Shown here piece by piece: positions 58,101 through 64,000 of a DNA stretch of 64,000 nucleotides. Positions within the stretch are counted from its first letter, which is position 1; every line of letters starts with the position of its first letter. Under the pieces are notes generated by a model that was not told the DNA's origin, searched no databases, and worked only from the letters and a program-made list of their open reading frames with translations. The translations under genes and the position numbers were made by a program. The stretch is from Pisolithus tinctorius (Eukaryota; Basidiomycota; Agaricomycetes; Boletales; Pisolithaceae), in the NCBI GenBank assembly GCA_024663395.1, contig JANFAH010000001.1, positions 1,674,001 through 1,738,000 on the forward strand. The letters run 5' to 3'.

Positions 58101-59336
58101 CTCGCATTGACTGAGGTCACTGGCTAGGGTAGGCGCAGAGGGTGTGACTACTACCTTGCAGAAGGCACGATGTCGTCCTTTGGGTTTCCCATGCATCCCG
58201 GTCGTCTCCAAGCCATCAGGGAGGTCTCCAGTGTCACTAGGTCCATCCTCATCTTCAGAGGATGTGTTGGCTAGGGCACGAGATTTCCCTTTGGCTTCCC
58301 TACGCCTCCTGGTCACAGAGCTGTCAGTGTCACCTTCGGTATCAGCAGCTCCATCTTCTTCTTCCAATGAGGATGGAGAAGGGAGAGGGGGAGTGGAAGG
58401 ATGGTTATCAGTATCATAATTGCCAGTGCGGATTTCTCTCAGGGTTTGTTCGTGTTTAAGGTCGCGCCTCTGGTCAGCTGACCAATCACTGTCTATTCAA
58501 TGACACATGTAAATTATGTGAATAATGCAGTTTAATCAAATAAACAAACCTGATGCACTTTCATGCTCAACATCATCATGATGAACGGAGTCCATCATAT
58601 TTTCAACAGCTTGGCGACCATCATGATCCACCAGGTCCTCTGAGACCAGATCACCTTCAGCTTGCACCGTACTCTCAACAGCTTGTTCATCCTCTTCACT
58701 GTCATTGGGGGTAACAGCTGGTGGCGACCTTGAGAAGGAATACAGCTACATACATAGATCACACACTTACACTTTTCACAACCCTGCTCAGCAACTATAT
58801 CTTCCATAGAAATGATGCCCAATCGTAGCTGCTCAAGGGCAACAGCGCGGTCAAGCTTCATACCGTTCTGGAGTGTAACCTGTTTCGTCTGGAAGGAGTC
58901 AAGGTACTGATCCTCGCATTCTTTCTCTGTCAACCCTTGCGAAGAATTATGACTTGAGTGCGGCCGGAGAGGGGGACGTCGAGCTACAGAGCTGGATTCA
59001 CGGTTCTGAAAACAGTGGTCAGTAAGCAAAAAAAAAAAAAAAAAGGTAGCGCTACACACCGGGCACTCCTCACCATCCCCTGACATTGGCTCGTGTGTTT
59101 CAGAAATCGTATCCTGATTTCTGCCTCGCGCTGATAGAAAGAGTTGAGACAGTAGTACACAAGACACAGGAAGTAGGTCTGTACTCATGTTTAACTACCC
59201 GGTGATGGGCCTTTGCACCACGTGAAGGTTGGGCTTTGGTGGGTGAAGTGACGGTAGGATTGACTCTCTTTGACCTCCGGGCACCAACGGGGGGACCAAC
59301 TTTGAAAGTAACAGCAGACGACCTAGTCGCAGGCAT
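55111..59336 (-). pseudogene. large uncharacterised basidiomycete gene, interrupted by a solo LTR
   Basis: Multi-exon. N-terminus MPATRSSAVTFKVGPPVGAR at 59336, basic. Then exons with SNQGLTEKECED-like and LDRAVALEQLRLGIISMEDI sequence, and an acidic part (SSEDEDGPSDTGDL). The most conserved-looking region is KAQALGMRTTQEAQVIADEY, then WNMRQAWYAHTNPKASAG (57900-57850). RDRNQRVLPTIIL, WPAGVPAVGPDFNVKCLNAD and LRVLSDSDAFIKALPKGDKF follow. The end is rich in His, Pro and Ser, and a last exon at 55185-55111 gives RHHRHDSDDSDGRCYHTYDR. A solo LTR (55410-56213) sits in the His/Pro/Ser exon. I recall similar proteins in Boletales without a known function. Confidence 0.55.
55410..56213 (+). mobile_element. 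804-bp solo LTR in an exon
   Basis: TGTCAAAGTCGG...GGTCATGACA with a perfect GGGTG duplication (55405-55409 and 56214-56218). Same family as 20729, 25291 and 27580, but much richer in CpG and therefore probably younger. Confidence 0.92.
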
Positions 59337-59889
59337 GATGAATTTGACCTGGTAGACACGTAGTCAATCTGTGGGCCAGTGGAACTGTGGAACACGTAGT
59401 CACCACACACTCTTTGCTGATGCGAAATCAAGCAAGATGGAAAGGAAAAGATGTTCAGGTAAGGAACGACTGGGTAAGGAAAGACTGGGTTCAGGCCAAA
59501 CATTGGTTAGTGGACGATTCATGATCTTGCACAAAGGGCTACGCACCTGATTTGAAGCGAGTGAAGAAAAGAAGGCAAGGAAGAAGAGAAAACGGAGGAT
59601 GAAACGTTCACTACTGAGCTATTTATTTGGTCCCAGAAGAAGCCTACACACCTAATTCACACTAGCACCCTCACTTCCTTCTAGCTTGCACAATCCTATT
59701 GAGAAGGGTCAATTGAATGGAAATCTGGCATTCAGGGCAGAGGAAAATTGCGGCATGTCAACCAATAGAGTAGGACTGTCATTGTCATTGTGAGCAGAAG
59801 ATATAATAAAAACAAAAAGTTGATGTCAAACCTACAGACAGCAGCTCAAGGGTGATATATTCTTTTGACAAATAACCATGGTAGGTGTC
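59337..59889. other. 5' region of the minus-strand gene; no other gene
   Basis: Nothing recognisable apart from possible leader sequence of the gene starting at 59336. Confidence 0.4.
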
Positions 59890-61220
59890 AGTGACCAGTT
59901 GATAACAATACAGGTACCTTGGAATACGGATGAGATCACTACAAGAAATTAGGTTCGGGGAGCATTGACATTAAACCTTATTTTGGCATCTATTTCATAA
60001 TGTTCAAAAATTCAACAAAAAGGTTTAAACATACCTCCTTGGACAACAGTACCAGATGGAGTGGGTAAGGAATGAGACAAGTGCCAATGAACAGGATAAT
60101 GTATACCTGGTAACTAGAGCAGGTATATTCTTAGATCCAACAAACAGAGACCACTACACATACCTGATGACAATGGTGAACAAAGTTGACAACGATACGG
60201 GTACTTTGGACTACATACAGCACAGAGTTGGTGAGGAATGGAAGGAGATCATTACCAGAAACTTGGTTCTGGGAGCATTGACATTAAACTTTATTTCTGC
60301 CATGATTGACAGGTGCTAGCAAATGGGATTGGTACCTAGGGATTATGAGAGGCTGACTGCATTCGTAAATCAATGTAAACAGACCACAAGACATACCTGA
60401 TAACAGCAGTAACTGTAGATCAAGAGTATGTAACGATATCCATAGCTCAGACTACGATAGCAGTTGGCCAGGTGAAGAATGAGGCGAGCACCAACTAACA
60501 AGATGATTTATACCTAGATATTAGAGAGGGTGATCGGATTCGTAAATCTAACAAAAAGAGACTGACACATACCTGATAGTGACAATAAGTCAACCCAACA
60601 CCTGATGACGATAGATGTACCTCCGACTGCAATACAACAAGGAGTGGGTGAGTGAGGAATGAGGTGAGCACTGATGGAGATAATTTATACCTAGATACTA
60701 AAGAACATGATCAGATTTGTAGGTCCAATGAAATGCAAAGGTAGGACATACCTCATAACAATGATAAGTGAGGATCGACAGTCAATAACTATATATCTAC
60801 CACAAACTGCAATTCAACACAGAGTGGGTGGGTGCGGAATGAGGCGAGTGGTCGAGTGGAGATGAACAAGATAACTTATACCTAGATATTAAAGAGCGTG
60901 ATCGGATTTGTAAGTCCAACGAAAAGCGACAGTAGCACATACCTTATAATAAGGATAGGTGGGGATCAACAGCCAATAACAATACACCTACTGCAGACTG
61001 CAATAGAGCACAGAGTGGGTGGGTGAGGGATGCAACAAGTATGGACAAATGAAATGATTTAAATCTCATACCTGATAACGAGAGTTGCAACAAGTACAGA
61101 TTTGAACGAGATGATTGAAACCTCACATCTGATAACAATAATGAGTCAGGATCAACATCTGCTAACAATAGACATACCTCAGATGGCAATACTGGGCAGA
61201 GTGACAGTGACCCAGGAGAG
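59890..61220 (-). repeat. tandem array of ~180-bp units carrying splice sites
   Basis: On the minus strand each unit has a 3' splice-site-like end (TTGCAG, CGTAG or TGTAG after a pyrimidine-containing stretch), a ~55-nt segment, and a GTATGT 5' splice site. Segments: 60943-60997 (55 nt), 60752-60806 (55), 60573-60626 (54), 60397-60451 (55), 60164-60210 (47); weaker ones lie near 61130-61180 and 60035. Unit spacing is about 176-233 bp. The third frame of the segments is mostly open, with TGA where another unit has CGA. Confidence 0.7.
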
Positions 61221-61310
61221 AAACGAGATCAGCGCTAATGAATGAACATAGGTGTTTAGAATCAGCTGGAAGGAATAGTGCTATAAAACATACCTTTGCG
61301 AGCGGGAAGG

Positions 61311-61413
61311 AGAGGATCTGGGGTGAAGGGCAAGACGAACTCCTCGAGGTCTTGAACCCCACTAGCAGCGCAGTGGTGCTGGGGCGACCTCAGTGACACA
61401 AAGTCAACAGAGT
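61311..61413 (-). repeat. inverted leader exon, minus-strand copy
   Basis: Encodes SVDFVSLRSPQHHCAASG and VQDLEEFVLPFTPDPL on the minus strand, followed by AAAG then GTATGT (about 61298-61290). It pairs with 61904-62007 in opposite orientation, differing at a few, mainly CpG, positions. Confidence 0.8.
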
Positions 61414-61903
61414 ACGAACTGCAGCAACACGAAGTCAGCTGCAGCTCTGAGTGAGCGGCACAGAGCCAGCTCAGGTTCAGCCAACGCATCCAAACTTGAA
61501 GCATAGAGGCGGTGAGTGGGAAGACGATGATGGGGAGGTGAGAGGATGACAGTCGTTCGTAACAAAGCGCGGAGCTGCTGGGCACTGTGCAGCTGGAACA
61601 CGGTCCTGTGACTTAGGTATTTTTGCCCTGGGAATTCTCCAGGCTATCACATCAAATGTCGCTATCAATATATGTACATAAGCGTAATAGGTAAATCCCT
61701 ACAAACAAACAAATACTTGTGATTTTCTGACTGCAACTACTCTTCATCCTACTACCCTTGCCTTCCTCACTTCGTCGCTCAGCACCTCCGCCCTCAAGGT
61801 CTCAAGTCCCTCCCCACCATGCGCATTGTCTCCCATTGGGTTCGAGTTGGCTTCATGCCACTCATCTTGACCTGAAGTTGACTTTGTGTCACTTTAGGTC
61901 GCA
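61414..61903. promoter_or_regulatory. putative bidirectional promoter region
   Basis: About 490 bp between the two inverted leader exons, from which transcripts would run outward to both unknown genes. Arms outside the conserved 103 bp have diverged. No clear TATA pair was seen. Inferred from layout only. Confidence 0.35.
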
Positions 61904-62007
61904 CTCTGTTGACTTCGCGTCACTGAGGTCGCCCCAGCACCACCGCGCTGCTAGTGGGGTTCAAGACCTTGAGGAGTTTGTCTTGCCCTCTACCCCAGAT
62001 CCTCTCC
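61904..62007 (+). repeat. inverted leader exon, plus-strand copy
   Basis: Encodes SVDFASLRSPQHHRAASG and VQDLEEFVLPSTPDPL; a donor ATCAG then GTGCGT follows at 62041. Confidence 0.8.
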
Positions 62008-62040
62008 CGCTGTTGTCCTTCCATTACTTTCTGGTATCAG

Positions 62041-62400
62041 GTGCGTGTTCTATACATGCTATTCACCCCATCGTTCACCCCACCGTTCACCCCGTTGTTC
62101 ACCCCGCCGTTCACCCCGCCGTTCACCCCGTTGTTCACCCTGCCATTCTTCCTGGATCCTCTTTCACCACTGTCATGTTCTTATTTTCTTTCATAAAAGG
62201 TGCGTGTCAATTACATGCCATTCACACCGTTGTTTACCAAACCCTTCGCCCTGGACCTTCTCCTACCACTGTCGTACTCTTATTTTCTTTTATAAAGGTG
62301 CGTGTTGTTTACATGCCATTCGCCCCGTCGTTCACCCTGCCCTTTATCCTGGACCCTCTCCCACCACCAACATTTGTTTGCTTTCTTTCACAAAGGTGAG
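62041..62400 (+). repeat. 98-bp tandem units with splice-site consensus
   Basis: GTGCGTGTT...ACATGCCATTC...CCTGGACC...CTTATTTTCTTT..TAAAG is repeated, with the AAAG/GTGCGT junctions at 62200 and 62298 and AAAG/GTGAGT at 62396; the first donor is at 62041. A 12-bp microsatellite (CCGTTCACCCCG) expands the first unit at about 62070-62150. Confidence 0.75.
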
Positions 62401-62463
62401 TATTTAATTACATGCCTTTCACCCTGTCACCAACTAATCTACACATGATCTGTCTGTTATTCC

Positions 62464-64000
62464 TTGCAGTTCAATTCCAACACAAGCGAAAATGTCCTGG
62501 GGGACTGCACTTACATGCTTCAAAGCGTTCACCTGGCCCGGCGATGGTATGTTCCTCTACTTTTATGTTTTCCCAGAGCTTACTTACCATCCACAGCTAA
62601 AATTACATCACTGGATGCACGAGTGGTCGCATGCAAGGACCGCTGGGTGATCACGTCGCCCAATGCAGACTTCGTTCTGGAGCCGTACATTTTCGAAGAA
62701 GTCGATCTTTGTCTGCGTGCCGACGGTTGGTTCGGCCTTGTCGATTGCTTCCAATGGCCTCAAACATATGAAAAAAACTACGAATATGCTGTTTGCATAC
62801 CTCGAAAAAATACGGTCCCTACTCTCAATATTGCTTGGTTCACTCCGACATCTGCGGATTTCGTCCTTCCACTTGGCTCTGTGTATCTGGTGGGAACGCT
62901 TGAAGAGACAAAGGTCAAGGCCTTTGAAGAGCTACTTCAGCAACTGCGCAGCCGCTACCACCCCCTCCGCAATCGACCTGTGGGTCGAGACCTTATGACC
63001 CAACTAGTGCGGTCGGTTCAACATGAGGTTTTGCGCTTGTGGCATCACCCCCTTTTATTCCGAGACCTCGTCATTTTTGTTGCCCAGCTTCAGCGCAAGC
63101 TGCTTGACATTTATGCTTTGCTCAAATACATTGAGATCCTCTACCCACTTCTTTCATCTCCCTGCTCAAAACCTGTACACGCAAACCCCACCTGGATGGG
63201 GTGCTTCACGAAGGATACTGCCACTTGCAAAGCACTGTATTTCGCTGGGGTGCCAGTCTGGCTCGTGCGTACCGAGGCGTACATCTCCCCTGATATGAAT
63301 ATCAAGGAGCCTGTGAGATTGACCTGCCCTGAAGACATAGTGAAAGCTATGTATTCCGAAAAGGGGGTAGCTAAGCCATTCCCATCGATCTACCGTGGTG
63401 CTGGCAGTCTCCTGCGCCACATTCACACTCGCAGGGACTATGAGGGTACATTCGCGGAGCAACTGGAGCCCCTGCAAGAATCATTTGCCACATCCTCATC
63501 GAACCCATCTTCAAGCACTGGGAAGCAATCAACAAAAAAGCAGACAAGGGCTGCCAGGGAACAAGCGACTGCAGGCCCCTCCAGAGGTATGTACCCTAAT
63601 TTTCTTTCTGCTCGTTCCTGACCAACTTGTAGCTTCGCACCCCAAACAATCAGGTGGTGGGGACTCGGCAAGGTGGGAAGAGCCTGATCTTCCAGAAATT
63701 CCCAAGCCCCACAGTCTGTTTGCATTGGCTTGGAGGAAAGCTTCAAAGGATATGTCCAGAGTCAAGTTGGGCATTGTGGACCCTGGTTATCGCTTTCCGA
63801 AGCCCACGCTGTTGGTCAATGTGACCACCCCTGAACGAAAGAAGACATACATGTTGAATTGGCTCTCTGCTCGCCTGGCTTGGATGAATTGAGTTGACAT
63901 TTGGTCTCCGCAGAAGAGCCCTTCCCCTCAGATGTGGAGGGACTTCCTCAATGGTACTGACACAGAGCACTTGCCCTCTGGCACCCAGAGTGCATCCACG
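62464..64000 (+). pseudogene. uncharacterised basidiomycete gene, runs off the window
   Basis: After a 3' splice site (CCTTGCAG at about 62469) the frame is open for about 380 codons. It includes DARVVACKDRWVITSPNADF, EEVDLCLRADGWFGLVDCFQ, NPTWMGCFTKDTATC and GVPVWLVRTEAYISPDMNI. An intron at about 63586-63631 leads to SLFALAWRKASKDMSRVKLG and VDPGYRFPKP. A TGA at 63890-63892 (WMN*VDIW) probably replaces Arg, since the same frame continues with SPQMWRDFLNGTD to the window end. Similar proteins are, as I recall, common in agaricomycete genomes; function unknown. It is divergent from 55111-59336. Confidence 0.58.

Noticed and set aside
62060..62160. His/Val/Pro-rich repeat peptide (VVHPAVHP type)
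   Set aside because: It is a translation of a 12-bp microsatellite within a repeat that carries splice sites, with no support as a protein domain.

Overview
The window looks like genomic DNA of an agaricomycete basidiomycete. Genes are split by many short GT-AG introns, and the mobile elements are typical of that group: Ty3/gypsy with a chromodomain, Ty1/copia, Plavaka-type CMC transposase and PIF/Harbinger. One WD40-TPR-HET protein resembles those I know from Boletales such as Pisolithus and Scleroderma; that placement is recall and is low confidence. No rRNA, tRNA or CRISPR was recognised.

Layout. 1-900 is a ~43-bp minisatellite built around GGGCCC. 936-8632 is a decayed Ty1/copia element on the minus strand, itself split by a 451-bp solo LTR and by a ~2.1-kb LTR-like unit (here called X) that carries an open reading frame. 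8633-29791 is one decayed Ty3/gypsy element on the plus strand, about 10 kb without insertions but spread over 21 kb. It is interrupted by a 250-bp solo LTR, two X copies in opposite orientation, a 6.8-kb near-perfect palindrome with 7-bp target duplications, and a 714-bp solo LTR. Most insertions show exact target-site duplications (CATCC, CCGG, CACCT, ATGC, GACAGGA, AGTAC, ACCAG), so their order can be read directly. Both retroelements are inactivated mainly by changes expected from CpG decay: Arg CGA codons to TGA, and catalytic Asp GAC to AAC.

29792-50130 is CpG-richer, lower-copy DNA. It holds two inverted pseudogene copies of the ER membrane complex subunit EMC1, a broken PP2A-like phosphatase next to one of them, and one long, largely open gene: a WD40-TPR-HET protein (36373-40480). 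A Plavaka element (42057-49229, terminal inverted repeats, AT duplication) sits inside the second EMC1 copy. It carries its transposase on the minus strand and a spliced gene of an uncharacterised basidiomycete family on the plus strand.

50150-54670 holds a Tc1/mariner-like transposase remnant, a PIF/Harbinger transposase with its partner gene fragment, and a second, one-ended relative of the palindromic element with 43-bp and 21-bp minisatellites. 55111-64000 holds two divergent genes of unknown function. Between them lie two inverted copies of a conserved leader exon. Downstream of each copy is a tandem array whose units carry splice-site consensus: ~55-nt mini-exon-like units on the minus side and 98-bp units on the plus side. 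This divergent locus, the palindrome and the X reading frame are the least explained parts of the window.
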